This document shows positions 37,301 through 47,841 of a DNA stretch of 64,000 nt, one piece after another (position 1 is the stretch's first letter; every line of letters begins with the position of its first letter). The stretch spans positions 98,424,749-98,488,748 of the forward strand of contig NC_092344.1 in NCBI RefSeq assembly GCF_963676685.1, in the 5' to 3' direction. The stretch comes from Mytilus edulis. Taxonomy: Eukaryota; Mollusca; Bivalvia; Mytilida; Mytilidae. Under the pieces are notes generated by a model, which saw only the letters and a list, made by a program, of their open reading frames with translations, did not search any database and was not told where the DNA came from. A program made the position numbers and the translations under genes.

Positions 37301-38085
37301 ACACGATACCATTCAAATGTTTATTTAATATTTTAGTTAGTTTCAGAGGGTTATTCGATTTTTAAACACACATATATGCAGTCCAAATATAGAAGAAACA
37401 TCAATATTTTATGACTTTACAGGTTGCCAGTAACAACCATAGAGACATAAGCGGTAGCAATTGTTGCAAACGTATTTTTTCGAGGGGTCTTCACCCAAAG
37501 ACATTATATTGTCTTTAACAGTTTAAAGGAGTGAAATATTTTTTTACATGCAAATCAAATATGGACCTAATTCGCAAAATAACGAATAGCGAGTCATTGT
37601 AAGTAATGTTTTTTCCATATGAAAACAGAAGTTTCACATTATCCGGCTTGATAAAATTGTATATCTACTTACTCAGCACCGGAGGATTTAAAGAGTGATG
37701 CCCATTCATCCGTATCTAAAAACTCAGCTGTTAACATAGGGGCAAAGTCTGGGTATGTGAAACCTGGTCTGTAGTTTTTCTTCATGAACTCTACATATTT
37801 TGGGATCTTCTTTTCCTTCCAGAAACACCAAAACCATTCGTCATACACACTAGGAACAGAGTAGACACCCCAAACAACAAAAATTCCTATTTTAGCACTG
37901 TCATACCAAACTGGTAAAGGCCTTTTGTCTAAAGCTTCCCAGTTTGGAGGATAGAGTTTGTTCCATTGTTTTACGATGTTAAATTCCTCCACTATATGCT
38001 GGTCTTGACTGGTTAGTTCAACTGTGTATGGACATAACAATATCAATATCCACGGTAGGATATTAAAGTCTTTGATGTTCAGCAT
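25383..38085 (-). CDS. Alpha-L-fucosidase (GH29) paralogue A, possible altered-activity enzyme
   Basis: Eight exons on the minus strand in transcript order: 38085-37673, 35410-35304, 34028-33901, 31430-31300, 28603-28506, 27676-27544, 26297-26127, 25641-25383 (stop TGA). All junctions are AG/GT with matching phases, giving 479 residues, close to human FUCA1 length. The start is the first Met before a hydrophobic leader ([12 protein letters not shown]), consistent with secretion or lysosomal targeting. Family landmarks are [17 protein letters not shown] (83-86), KHHEG (145-149), LYHSLFEW, nucleophile motif WSD (Asp238), NDRWG, CSDRF (Asp288) and KWE (Glu301). Odd points: the HWG motif reads VWG (Val71), and residues after the nucleophile read GSPAP where human FUCA1 has GEWEC. 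GH29 enzymes hydrolyse terminal alpha-L-fucose by retention. Catalysis here may be weakened or the specificity changed; this is inferred. The ORF is intact, so it is not an obvious pseudogene. Confidence 0.92.
26257..27276 (-). repeat. 68-bp minisatellite built from a splice acceptor and exon 7 start, 15 copies
   Basis: Unit starts (plus strand 'cgtatgatggagct') occur every 68 bp at 26257, 26325, 26393 ... 27209. Read on the minus strand, each unit is 27 nt of intron ending in gtttgttttag followed by the first 41 nt of fucosidase A exon 7 (TTGTGGTGGCAATATC...). The copy at 26257-26324 is the real exon boundary (exon 7 starts at 26297). The other 14 lie in the intron as decoy 3' splice sites. 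Variants (tacatta/ttcatta, aattaag/aactaag, gatatt/gatgtt) recur in order, showing amplification in multi-unit blocks. Confidence 0.95.
29840..30245. repeat. Dispersed repeat with inverted end
   Basis: Begins 'ggaagatgtggtatgagtgc' and 'caatgagacaactctcc'. The piece 'caacacggagccttggctc' (29937-29955) returns inverted near 30180-30235, so the region can fold back. A second member is at 34718-34900. Both are in fucosidase A introns. Confidence 0.65.
30255..30445 (+). repeat. Single arm of the 15547-15993 foldback family
   Basis: Shares 'ctttggtgacc', 'cgttcacctaa', 'ccagtcaatg' and 'catagctacactg' with the right arm at 15800-15993. It is intronic to fucosidase A. Confidence 0.65.
31637..31918 (-). 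other. Unassigned 93-codon ORF in a fucosidase A intron
   Basis: Open reading frame with a basic, leucine-rich product (RSRKQ-type segments, [16 protein letters not shown]). No domain recognised, no splice partners, and no start context that stands out. It may be a remnant of an unnamed dispersed repeat. Confidence 0.2.
32420..32630 (+). repeat. Short degenerate tandem repeat with CRE-like palindromes
   Basis: 'aatctgtatgacgtca' occurs at about 32501 and 32591, with a weaker 'aatctgtaaaacgtca' at 32560. TGACGTCA is the palindromic CREB/ATF site. Whether it acts on fucosidase A, whose intron it occupies, is unknown. Confidence 0.45.
32826..33000 (-). mobile_element. tRNA-derived SINE
   Basis: Minus strand: box A TGGTCCAGCGG (32989-32979) and box B GGGTTCGAATCCC (around 32932-32920) at tRNA-like spacing, then a non-tRNA body (GAAGAACAAAAAATTTGCG, ACATTGTTGGGTTGATATT) and an AT-repeat tail. 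The head resembles a tRNA gene but has a body and tail, so it is a SINE and not a functional tRNA. It may be related to molluscan V-SINEs; that is not tested. Confidence 0.7.
33085..33679. mobile_element. Foldback MITE with MluI-type palindromic subrepeats
   Basis: Outer inverted ends 'atatatgttcca' and 'tggaacatatat' enclose roughly 100-bp complex arms, each holding several copies of ACCGTACGCGTACGGT and of 'atgagtatttggaccgt' and its complement. The roughly 390-bp AT-rich centre has no gene. An ORF at 33103-33288 only reflects the subrepeats. Confidence 0.75.
34112..34576 (+). mobile_element. Retrozyme-like repeat, most complete copy
   Basis: The unit is bounded by direct copies of 'tttgataactattt' (34147-34160 and 34563-34576), each preceded by 'aatcctggtacct'. 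It runs through 'caccactgggtcgatg', 'gtttcgtccccgagg', 'cagcacttcggtgttgac', 'ctaaggattttcttatccc' and 'gtatttggcacaac' to the hammerhead segment. A 59-bp internal tandem duplication (about 34229-34346) makes it 416 bp; without it the monomer is about 357 bp. Direct repeats around a small noncoding unit with a hammerhead are the hallmark of retrozymes. It is intronic to fucosidase A. Confidence 0.75.
34499..34540 (+). ncRNA. Degenerate hammerhead ribozyme
   Basis: CUGAUGA core at 34507-34513 and GUC-UGGCGU are kept. The stem II loop has shrunk to one base (GUCU-C-AGAC) and GAAA has become AAAA. It is probably inactive. Confidence 0.6.
34718..34900 (+). repeat. Mytilus-type dispersed repeat
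   Basis: 'ggaagatgtggtatgagtgc', 'caatgagacaactctccg' and 'caacacggagccttgg' match the copy at 29840. Noncoding. Confidence 0.65.
35585..37215 (+). repeat. Two tandem copies of a long dispersed repeat in fucosidase A intron 1
   Basis: Both copies contain 'ccatgaaaatgaggtcaagg', 'catgaggaccttg', 'gacggaaacttcgtaacatg', a (ccg)-rich stretch and 'ccctatgtcgagct'. The first ends near 36505 and the second spans about 36510-37215. The leading piece 'gtctcgccttctttac' is itself duplicated at 35613 and 35725. No ORF. Confidence 0.7.
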
Positions 38086-38149
38086 TTTCCAACAATAGTA
38101 TATGCCACACTATTCTTAACTTTACATGTTTGTTATTACAAAATATCGA

Positions 38150-38157
38150 TATAAATA
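38150..38157 (-). promoter_or_regulatory. Candidate TATA box of fucosidase A
   Basis: On the minus strand TATTTATA lies about 65 nt upstream of the ATG at 38085, a plausible distance for a core promoter with a short 5' UTR. AT-rich background makes chance matches likely. Confidence 0.25.
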
Positions 38158-38599
38158 AAAGGGAAATAATTGGAAAAACACGCAAGCTTCACTATGATAC
38201 TGAAAATAACTCAGGTATAACCAACTTGTCAAGGTAGAGAATAAAACTATTAATCCGTAACCGATATTTAACTTTAAAATACATTTTATATTTAGATGTG
38301 TGCGAAGAAATTACCTTTCTATAGTTAGTTTGTTCGTAAGTTAGTTTGATCAAAAGACGTTTTAAAAGTTTGATTTTGAAATATGTCCTGTTGATTGATG
38401 AAGAAACACTAATCAGAAATTTTAGTGCATAATTTTGCAAGTTGAGATGATTATTTAAGCAGCTTACATCCCAGCTCCTTTGTTCTACAAGGGGTGGTCT
38501 GAGCCGGATCACCCCAGCTTGGGTTTCTTTGTTTTGCATGCAAATCCACAATAAAACTTAAAATTATTTATACGGAAAAGACTATCAAAATTTATGTAG

Positions 38600-39365
38600 A
38601 AACAAGAATGTGTCCCAAGTACACGGATGCCCCATCCGCACTATCATTTTCTATGCTCAGTGGACCGTGGAAATGGAATAAAACCTCTAATTTGGCATTA
38701 CAAAGATCATATAATAGGGAACATGTTTACTAAGTTTCAAGTTGATTCGACTTCAACTTCATCAAAAACTACCTCTACCAAAAACTTTAACCTGAAGCGG
38801 GACAGGCACACAAACGAACGAACGAATGGACGGACGCACAGACCAGAAAACATAATGGGTCATAAAAATCCAGTGTCTATGCTGGTATTCGAACTCAAGA
38901 TATTTAGCACATAGACCAACGATTAATAACCCAACACCAGAGATACAAACTTTTTGTTCATTTAACATATTTAAACATTGTGTCCGGGGTCATAAAGGGT
39001 ATATACTAAAGAGTAATATATAAAGTATATTATAATGATTGTGTTGCGTTCTAAACTATTTTTTTTATGAAGAGTGAATATTTTTATGCCCCACCTATGA
39101 TAGTAGAGGGGCATTATGTTTTTTGGTCTGCGTCCGTCTGTTCTTCCGTCCGTTCGTCCCGCTTCAGGTTAAAGTTTTTGGTCAAGGTAGTTTTTGATGA
39201 AGTTTAAGTCCAATCAACTTGAAATTTAGTATACATGTTCCTTGTGACATGATCTTTCTAATCTAAATACCAAATTAGAGTTTTTACCCCAATTTCACGA
39301 TCCTTTAAACACAGAAAATGATAGTGCGAGTGGGGCATCCGTGTAATATGGACACATTCTTGTTT
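38600..39365. mobile_element. Foldback element, arms about 250 bp
   Basis: Begins 'aaacaagaatgtgtcc' and ends 'ggacacattcttgttt'. The arms share 'ggatgccccatcc', 'cactatcattttc' and 'cttcatcaaaaactacct' in opposite orientation. The short ORFs inside (38627-38914, 38762-38968) are repeat artefacts. It lies between fucosidases A and B. Confidence 0.7.
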
Positions 39366-39389
39366 TTATCTAATCTAGAACGGCTGGGA

Positions 39390-39505
39390 TGTAAAATAGT
39401 TATCCCATTCGGACTTGATGTTTCAGTGTAAGATCACCCTCTGGCCTCCAGCCATCGGGATGATCTTACATTGACACACCGCGTATTCATGGGATAACTA
39501 TTACT
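39390..39505. repeat. Short palindromic element
   Basis: 'aatagttatccca' pairs with 'tgggataactatt', and the internal 'gtgtaagatcaccc' pairs imperfectly with 'gatgatcttacatt', giving a long hairpin of about 115 nt. Confidence 0.6.
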
Positions 39506-40525
39506 TGTTGCATGCCCCTTTTCAACTTAAGCTTATTGATTTTCTGAACAAAACATATGAACAAACCGAACTAGCTGTGCACAAGATTTTTACCAACTTT
39601 CAATAAGTGAATAGGTGAACGTTCACCTTCCGAAAACCATAAAATAAGTAAATGTTAAGGCTAATGAATTTAAAGTTATGAAACGTCAAATTTAAAAAAA
39701 GTTAAGTACGTTTTAGATACTTGAATGGCTATATAACAAGTGTACAATAACTTCCTTGTAAAAGAAAATATTTTGCATAATCAAAACCTTTATAAATGGA
39801 CTTCTTTTGAATTATTGTCTTTCCATACACCTTTCGCCGATAGCCTGGACTTGTCTTCGGCCACCGCACAGCGCAAGAGTGAACAGAAAAACAGTGATGA
39901 CGAATGAAAACAAATGTGCACTTAGAGTTACATAGTAATAACGAATTCTTAAAGAACAAGTTTCATTAAGAAAAACCAATTGTTAAGAAAAGGTTAAATT
40001 AACAAATAAGAACGTATGGAAAAATGTGATGGCTCTATCTATTTACGATTTCCACTGTGTTGATATACTATTCAGTATGTCGTAAAAAAAATCGTATGGG
40101 GATAAGGACAGTTATTGAGAACAATATCTGTCTAAAAGATTGCCGATTTTTTGCTACTAGCTGAGCACAACGATAGTTGATGCTGAACGATACAAAACTA
40201 ACAACTGTATGTGCCTGTCTCATATCGAGGCTGTTATTCAGTGATTTTCGTTGGTTGCTGTCATTTTTGTTTTTCGTTAATTGTCTAATCACAAATAAGG
40301 TCGTTAGTTTTCTTGTTTGAATTGTTGTTCATTTTATCGGGTCCTTTTATATCTTACCATCAAATACAATAAATACCGAATAAACTTTTCAAAGGCAGTT
40401 TCTTGATTAATTGAGCGGTCAATAGTTTTGTTACCTCTTACAATTTCATTATAGTCCAAGTGCCTTTTGTAGCCTATTTATCGTTCTTTTGACAATCTTA
40501 ATCTCAATACAAATCAGTGCAACTT
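39506..40525. other. Intergenic DNA without recognised features
   Basis: Short ORFs at 39729-39959 and 40068-40292 lack homology or context. Nothing further can be supported. Confidence 0.4.
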
Positions 40526-40529
40526 GGTG

Positions 40530-40728
40530 TAAAAGAGGGACGAAAGATACCAGAGGGACAGTCAAACTCATAAATCGAAAATAAACTGACAACGCCATGA
40601 CTAAAAATGAAAAAGACAAACAGACAAACAATAGTGTAAGATATGACGGTTTCTGATAATCTTAAAACGAGGTTAAATGGCAAATATATTCAGCCTTTCA
40701 TATTGAAATAAGAGGATGTCAATGAGAC
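40530..40728 (+). repeat. Mytilus-type dispersed repeat copies
   Basis: 'gggacgaaagataccagagg', 'gacagtcaaactcataaatc' and 'tgacaacgccatgac', then a second repeat ('gaggatgtcaatgagac') that is split by the element at 40729. The first family recurs at 43060-43310, 46905-47110 and 62700-62935. Confidence 0.7.
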
Positions 40729-41720
40729 GAGGGGCGGATCCAAGATTTCCAGTTAGGGGGGGCGCAATGTTTTATTTTCGCCGAGCGGAGCGAGGCGAAA
40801 AAAATTTGGAGGTTTTGTTTAGGTAAAACTATTGAAATATTCTTCTAAAGGGGTGAAATGTAGATATCTCGAACTATTGTGTGGTAAAATTAGCGAGAAA
40901 TTAAAGTTTCAAGCTGAAACCGCCTTAATCCACACCTGACAACAATCTACAGATAGACGGGCGGACAGACGGACGCAAAGTGAGACGAGACAGATCACAA
41001 TTGCTCACCTGACCAATATAATTTTCAAACGAAAATTTCTACTTTTACCAGCGATTTTTAATTGTCCTTTCATACTATCTGTTTTTTACTTTTATGATTT
41101 TCGGAGGTCGTGCCAGACTTCACCGTGTTCGCCACAAACAACTAAAACCAGAATGAGATGCATTTACGCAGTTATATTTATTTTCTTGGAATCCCAAGCA
41201 TACAGTAATACGGTACAGAATTCGGCTAAATATTTAGGTTGCAAGTGAGAAACAAATTAATAAACTAACCTTTCGCTTGAAACAGTATTTCTATCTTTCA
41301 TTACGCCGGGATATTATAAAAGAATCTCACTGTTTTCTTGACCGTGTCATGATGAAATTGTGAAAGTGAGTAAGGGATGTTTTGGAACTTCGATTATCAA
41401 ACAAATTGATTATAAAAACCGCAAATACAATGTAACATTTGTTTTTACTTTAACTGCTAAAAACCTATTATATTTGTCATCAAACGCAGCTCCGCGTTTG
41501 ACACATTCCTTTGAAGTTATTTATAGAACTTTAATAAAGCGTAGGTCAGTTGATAAGTAATAACGTTGATTCTGTTAAACTGGCTGTTTTATATACTTTG
41601 AATGTTAAAAAGATTGAATGGTCTCTTCTGATACTTAATATGTTGAAGTCAACCCATGCTTTGCAAATTTTAGGGGGGGGGGCGCACGCCCGCCACGCCC
41701 CCGCCTAAATCCGCCCCTGG
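40729..41720. mobile_element. MITE with GGGGCGGAT terminal repeats inside a dispersed repeat
   Basis: The ends read GAGGGGCGGATCC at left and AATCCGCCCCTG at right, flanked by GAGAC copies (40724-40728 and 41720-41724). Across the insertion the interrupted repeat reads 'caatgagac' then 'aactccctac'. Just inside the left end is 'gccgagcggagcgaggcg'. No transposase is seen. Confidence 0.65.
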
Positions 41721-42687
41721 AGACAACTCCCTACAACGAGACCAAATGACGTTGAAACTGTCATATCTGCCCACTTAAACCTAATCAAAATATCATCGAT
41801 CTTGCTATCCAACCAATATGATTTGAACATCCGCAATGTTAACTATTACTACAAAGTAAAATCACAAAAATACTGAACTTAGAGGAAAATCGATTCAGAA
41901 AGTCCATAATCACATGGCAAAATCAAATAACAAAACGCATCAAAAACGAATGGACAAGAACTGACATATTCCTGACTTGGTACAGGCATTTTTAAATGTA
42001 GAAAATGGTGGATTAAACCTGGTTCTATAGCGCTAACCCTCTTACTTTAATGACAGTCTCATCAATTTCCGATATATTTACATTGATTCTTTAAATAAAC
42101 AGACACAATAAATAAAATAGTCACAATATGGGTACATCAGTCATCATCGTATAACAATTTTAAAAGGAACAATTTAACAGAACACAAAAACATCTACTAT
42201 CTACGAACACATTCATTGATTTGAGTGTCTGACGTCAGAAAATTTATACGTCACATAAATTTGTCGTTCAATGTGCATACAAACAATTTTAAAATTTACA
42301 TAGGAATGTTAGCATATAGGGTTGAAAAATCAAAAGTATGTAAGAATAAATTTCAGAAATAGACCGAGATTTAAATTAGTCCAAAAGTTTTATATAGGAT
42401 TTATAAGAATCCAAAAATAGTTAATTCCACTACGCGATTGAATGATTTTGACGTTTGTGGTTCAACGTATATTGTAATTCATAATAGAAATATATATCAT
42501 AATGACATATAATAGAACAATATCATATTGACGGGATCTTTTAAAGCACAGAGTCACGTTATAAGAACAAAAGAAATACAAAAAGTCGCATATACAAAAT
42601 AAACCACCAAAAAATGAAAGCCAATTATATACAAACACATTGACGAGATGTATAAGTACCGAGCCACGTGAAACGGATATCACACCC

Positions 42688-42707
42688 GGGGGGGGGGGGG
42701 GGGGGGG
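42688..42707 (+). repeat. 20-base G homopolymer
   Basis: Uninterrupted G run after 'cacaccc'. Its length is probably unreliable in an assembly. It has G-quadruplex potential. Confidence 0.9.
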
Positions 42708-43059
42708 TATTACTTCCTATATTTTTAGTGGTATGAGTGTGCCGCAAAACAGTAAAAGTAATATCAATAATAGAACAAAGACAAATGAAAGAACTATAAA
42801 ACACGTTCTTAAGATGATAAACAACATCAGTACGCAGAATCTATAAACCATTTCTTAACAAATACTTTTTAAGCAGCAGTTGTTGATGGACCTGTGTTAA
42901 ATTCCTTAAAGTTTCACCAAACATGACTTAGCTAAAATGTACCTTTTGTCTTAAAATGTCTTTTTTTATTACATGTGGCATACTCCACAGTTAGGTTAAC
43001 TTCTGTAGTTAGTCTCATTAACAAACAAACCACCGGAAAGATATATTGTATTCTATACA

Positions 43060-43320
43060 CAAAGGAGGGCCGAAAGATACCAGAGAGACAGCCAAACTCA
43101 TAGATTGAAAATAAACTGACAACGCCATGGCTAAAAATGAAAAAGACAAACAGACAAATAATAGTACACATGAAACAACAAATAAAACTTAAAACTAAGC
43201 AACACGAACCCCACCAAAATCTGGGGTGATCTCGGCCGCTCCCCGGAAGGGTAAGCAGATCCTGCTCCACATGTGGCACCCATCGTGTTACGTGTGTTAT
43301 TACAAACCCGGTAAAAAGTC
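43060..43320 (+). repeat. Mytilus-type dispersed repeat
   Basis: 'cgaaagataccagagagac', 'tgacaacgccatggc' and 'gaagggtaagcagatcctgc'. Minus-strand ORF 42932-43438 across it is spurious. Confidence 0.7.
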
Positions 43321-43332
43321 TAATTCGGTAGG

Positions 43333-45385
43333 TCACATTCGTGAAATGGAAGGGGATTGTAGTTTTGACGTAAGGAATATATCCGATATCATCTGTGAAA
43401 CGGTTATTCCATAACGGACAACCAAGTCGTGATGGCATCCGTAAAATTTAAAAGTTGATTTCAACTTCACCATGTGGAACTCTTGGTTTAATAACTTCCT
43501 TGTGAGAAGCAGCTCTCTATCAAGGAAATCATGATAGGAAATACAAGCACGGGAATATTGTATTAATTGGGAGATATATACTCCGTATGCAGGCGCTGCT
43601 GGAATGTTGCTACTTAGAAATGGAAAGTTCACAATTGGGAAGCTGAAATCATCTCTTTTGTCGAAAAGTTTTGTTTTTAACCGACCGTCATTGTCAATTT
43701 CTAGATCTAAGTCAATATATGAGGCAGAATTCACTGTATCTGTTGTATACTTTACCTCTAGTTCGATGGGATATATGCGTTCAACAGTCATCAAATTTTT
43801 AATTATTTAGTGAAAGAACATCATCTATATAGCAGGAAGTAAAGTTAAAGGATATTGCTAACTTCTTATCTTTCTTCCTAAGAAGTTCCTGTATGAAGTC
43901 AGCCTCACAATTATAAACAAGTCGACAAGAGAGCACAATTAGTTCCCATTGAAATACCGACAGTCCGTTGAAAAACACGTTCTCCAAACGTAACAAATTT
44001 ATTGTCAATCAAGAAATCAAGCATCTTGCTAATGTCAGTTTCATAGATTTTTTGTTTGAATCAGAGTGATCCTTTACAACGTAAGATTTGTCACTCTCTA
44101 AGATAAGATACTTGTATCTACGTTGGCCGTTCTTTTTTATGAAACAAAGCAATACCAACTCTTTCAATTTGTCTTTTAGTTTGGAATGTGAAATACTTGT
44201 GTAAAGTGTAGAAAAGTCAAATGTTTTAACACTATTGCAAGATGAAAGAGTCTTAGATTATATCTATAATACTAAAATAACGAGGTACAATTTGTCAGCC
44301 GTCATGGGGTAAAAGCGACAAATCAAAGAATTAAACTTTATGTATAGCTAATATAGGACAATGGTGTAGATTAAAAATTACACCACTCCAGACCCTTTTG
44401 TTTTCCACATAATTAATATTGCCAATAATTAACAAGTTCCGGGTCGAATCCGATACCGATTCTAATAGACTAAAGTATATTCACCTGTTACCTATTACCT
44501 TATCTGTACGTTCCGCATCTGACAAGCGCACCACCAAACGGTGTATTTAGGATTTTGCTATAAACACGGGTCATAATCACAGGGTTGACACTACTAAAAT
44601 TGTTCCCTATTGTAGTATTTTAATCAGTAAGACTTTCTAAGATAACAATACGAGTACTAAAAATCTGGTACCGTTTTCAATTTTAAGCGGGCATGACGTA
44701 AAACAGCGAATCAAAGAATTCAACTTTATTTATAACTTATACAGGACAATGCTGATGATTAGAAATACTCCATTGCAGGACCTTTTGATTTCCAAATAAT
44801 TAATATTACCAATAATTGATAAGTTCCAGGTCGACGGGTTCAAACAGAAAGATTTGAAAGGAGAGAAAACTGTGTATCTTATAATCGGCATGACTTTATC
44901 CGAGGACAATACCAATACTAAAATAAGGCTTACGCATAGTTATATACTTTAATTCAGTTACGGACCCGCGATATGACGGGTGTGTTCTAGTATGTACTAT
45001 AAATATCTTTAGATTTTTTTTAGTATCCACATCTGATTCACGGCACCTCTAGAATAGGCAGTTTCACAATAACTTTGAAGCCTGGCTTGACTGCTGATAA
45101 AATAGATGTTAATATTTTAGAAAGATGTTTCGTGGAGCACTTGGAAGACCAAGCAATATACCATTGTTTGTAAGGACACTTATGTATTTTAGGTATCCAA
45201 TACAGTGATGGAAGATCCTGTTTTTCATCTTTGGTTGAAATTCCAAAGGAACATAGAACAGAACTATCATTATACAGGATTTCCTCTTTTGTAAGTGTCG
45301 TGAGGGTATATGTTGAGTTTGAGGTTAGAACATATCCAGATGATGTCGCGCACAACAGGATAAATATATTGTTTTCTATACACAA
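43333..45385 (-). pseudogene. Penelope-type reverse transcriptase remnant, split by a Helitron
   Basis: The minus strand reads, from high to low coordinates: SLYWIPKIHKCPYKQ and CSTKHLSKILTSIL (45385-45040; a PKIHK block as in Penelope-type enzymes); QMWILK just before the Helitron; TFDFSTLYTS after it; the active-site motif YIDDVLSLNN near 43800-43850; and [20 protein letters not shown] at 43794-43333. Frames shift between about 44050 and 43790 and there is a stop near the Helitron site, so it is dead. The 728-bp Helitron at 44263-44990 interrupts it. This family may supply the reverse transcriptase that moves hammerhead-bearing repeats in animals; any link here is inference. Confidence 0.75.
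44263..44990 (+). mobile_element. Non-autonomous Helitron
   Basis: Starts TC after an A (44262), ends CTAG before a T (44991). A hairpin ACCCG-cgatatga-CGGGT (44964-44981) lies five bases before CTAG. These are Helitron hallmarks: A/T insertion, no target duplication, 5' TC, 3' hairpin plus CTRR. The interior has two diverged units with 'caaatcaaagaatt', 'aattaatatt' and 'aagttcc'. Removing it makes the flanking reverse transcriptase sequence contiguous. Confidence 0.8.
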
Positions 45386-46750
45386 ATGAGTTTAGAACTG
45401 ATATAGATGATGTTGTACACAACAGAAAAATTACATGATGGCGCACACAACAGGATAAATATATTGGCTTGTAATTTTGTAAAATACACAAATGAGGTAG
45501 AACATTTCTAGATGACGTCGCTCACAACAGGAAAATTGCATTATTTTCTATACACAAATGAGGTAAAACTCGTGTAGATGATGTTCCACACAACAGGATA
45601 AATGTCGGGTTTCCTACACATAAATGAGGTTAAATCACACAACTGGAAATTTAAATTGTTTTTTGCACACAAATGCGGTAGATCATTTCTAAATGATGAC
45701 AAACACAGCAGGAACATTACAATGAACTAGGTTGTTAAAGTTGATATATGCCTTTTAGAGCTTCTTTGTTACATATTTTTTGTACCCCTAATTTTTACAT
45801 TTTTACCAATTATGTCTGTCTTTTTTATTCGCGCAAACTTGTCAATATAATGGAATTTGATGCGACTGTCATACAAGTGAGAGGTTTAGCTAGCTATAAA
45901 ACCGGGTTCAATCCACCATTTTCTGAATAGGAAAATGCCAGTAACAAGCCATTCGTTTGATATAATTGAGCTTTTGATTTTGCAATTTGATTACGGACTT
46001 TCTTTTTCGAATTTTCTTCGTAGGTCAGTATTTTGTGATTTTTACTTTTTCTATACACAAATGAGGTTGAACTGAAATGAATGATGTCACACACAACAGA
46101 AAAGTTATATTGTTTTCGATACAAGAACATATCTTAAAGATGGGGCACATACCGGTAAAATTTTATTGTTTTCTAATACACAAATGAGGTTAAAACTCCT
46201 GTAGATGACGTGGCACACAACAGGAATATAATATAGTTTTCTTTACAAAAATGAGTTAGGAACACATAACATGATGTCGTACACACCAGGATACTTATAT
46301 TGTTATTGTCTTTTATAAACAAATGAGGTTAAAACTCAATTGTTGATGTCACACACAACAGAAAAACTTTATTGTTTTCTTAACACAAATGAGGTTAGAA
46401 CTCATGTAAAATTATATTATTATTGTTTTCTATCCACACATGAGGTTAGAACTCATGTAGATGACGTTGGATAAAACAGGAAAATTATATTGTGATTGTT
46501 TTCTATGCACACATGAGGTTAGAGCTCAGCCATGTAGATGATGTCGCACATAACAGGATAAAACTATAGTTTCTATACACAAATTAGGTTAGAACATATC
46601 TATATGGTGTCGAACTCAATAGGAAAATATTTTTATTTTCGATACACAAATGAAGATAGAACATATCTTGATGATGTTGCACACAGTAAAATGATATTTA
46701 ATTCTATTCAAAAATGAGGTCACCCAACTACAAAGGCTTGATTAAAACGT
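45350..46750 (+). repeat. Diverged minisatellite array, unit about 70 bp
   Basis: About 15-20 units built on 'acacaaatgaggttagaact', 'gtagatgatgtcgcacacaa' and 'caggaaaattatattgtttt'. Units differ strongly. About 45735-46050 is an inserted copy of the 22190-22945 repeat family. Confidence 0.75.
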
Positions 46751-46904
46751 GTAGGTGTTTGTGTTCTCCCTGCTTACATTTTACATTTATAATTTGAGGT
46801 AATTATGACATGCAGTACCAAGCATTAGTTTGTTTTACATAATCCAAAATGACTGTCAAAATGTTGAAAATTATAATTATTCAAATTCTTACATATCATA
46901 TTTT

Positions 46905-47110
46905 GAAAGGCGAAAGATACCAAAGAGACAACGTCATAAGTCGAAAATAAACATACAGCGCCATTGCTAAAATAGAAATAGGCAAACAAAAATACACCAA
47001 AAACAACATAGAAAACTAAAATCTGAGCTGCATATACTCAACCCAAAACTGGGGTTAATTTCAGTTGCTCAGAAAGGTACGCAGATCCTGATCCATATTT
47101 AAAGTTATAA
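46905..47110 (+). repeat. Mytilus-type dispersed repeat
   Basis: 'gcgaaagataccaaagagac', 'cagcgccattgctaaa' and 'ggtacgcagatcctgatcc'. Diverged copy of the 43060 family. Confidence 0.65.
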
Positions 47111-47841
47111 TTATAAAAGCTTCATATTTGTTTTCAACAATTGATTTGGATGTCTAACGAATATAAGAAAATCAATTGAAACAGTAGTTGATGACTGTAA
47201 TGCGAGGTTGGTGAAGATAATTATATAAAAGTCACTTTATGATGAGATATCATGAGTTTACATATATAAAAACAACACACAATGCTCTTTTCTATGCCCT
47301 AGAATTATAAAAGACAAACTATTAGTATTTCTTCCATACTTTTTTAATTCCAGGTAAATCAAAAACATATGTAATAAATGTCAATACAAAAATAGATTGC
47401 TACAAGACTTTACTTGGGGATACCTTGTTTTGCTCTTTTCTATATATATTCATAATTCATAAAATTTCATTAATGAAATGCCAAAAAATCTAAAAATAAA
47501 GTTTCATCTTAATATATAAAAATCAATATAAACGTGTATTTTCATTTAGTTCTAATAAACAATTGATAAAATCAAATTGATCTGAATTGCTTTGTGTCTT
47601 ATAAATAGTGAGCTTCATACATGAACATCGTTTACAGTTATATAAACAAAACTAGTGTTTGTAACTGTTATTTTTCAAGTAAAGTACCTAATTAAACATT
47701 GGTTATCATAATTTTTGCTTCTTAGGTGTGCATATAAACAGTGGAGGTAAAGAGGAAAAGGTAAACATAAATAAATAAGTGTCTTTCTTATTTACCCCTG
47801 AGTATTTGAATTAATGAAATTTGAAATACTGCTCGACTTTA

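Noticed and set aside
38192..38551. 119-codon minus-strand ORF upstream of fucosidase A
   Set aside because: No homology, AT-rich composition, no exon partners.
38627..38968. Short ORFs between fucosidases A and B
   Set aside because: They fall in the left arm and centre of a foldback repeat.
42932..43438. 168-codon minus-strand ORF
   Set aside because: Lies across a dispersed repeat and overlaps the reverse transcriptase remnant in another frame.
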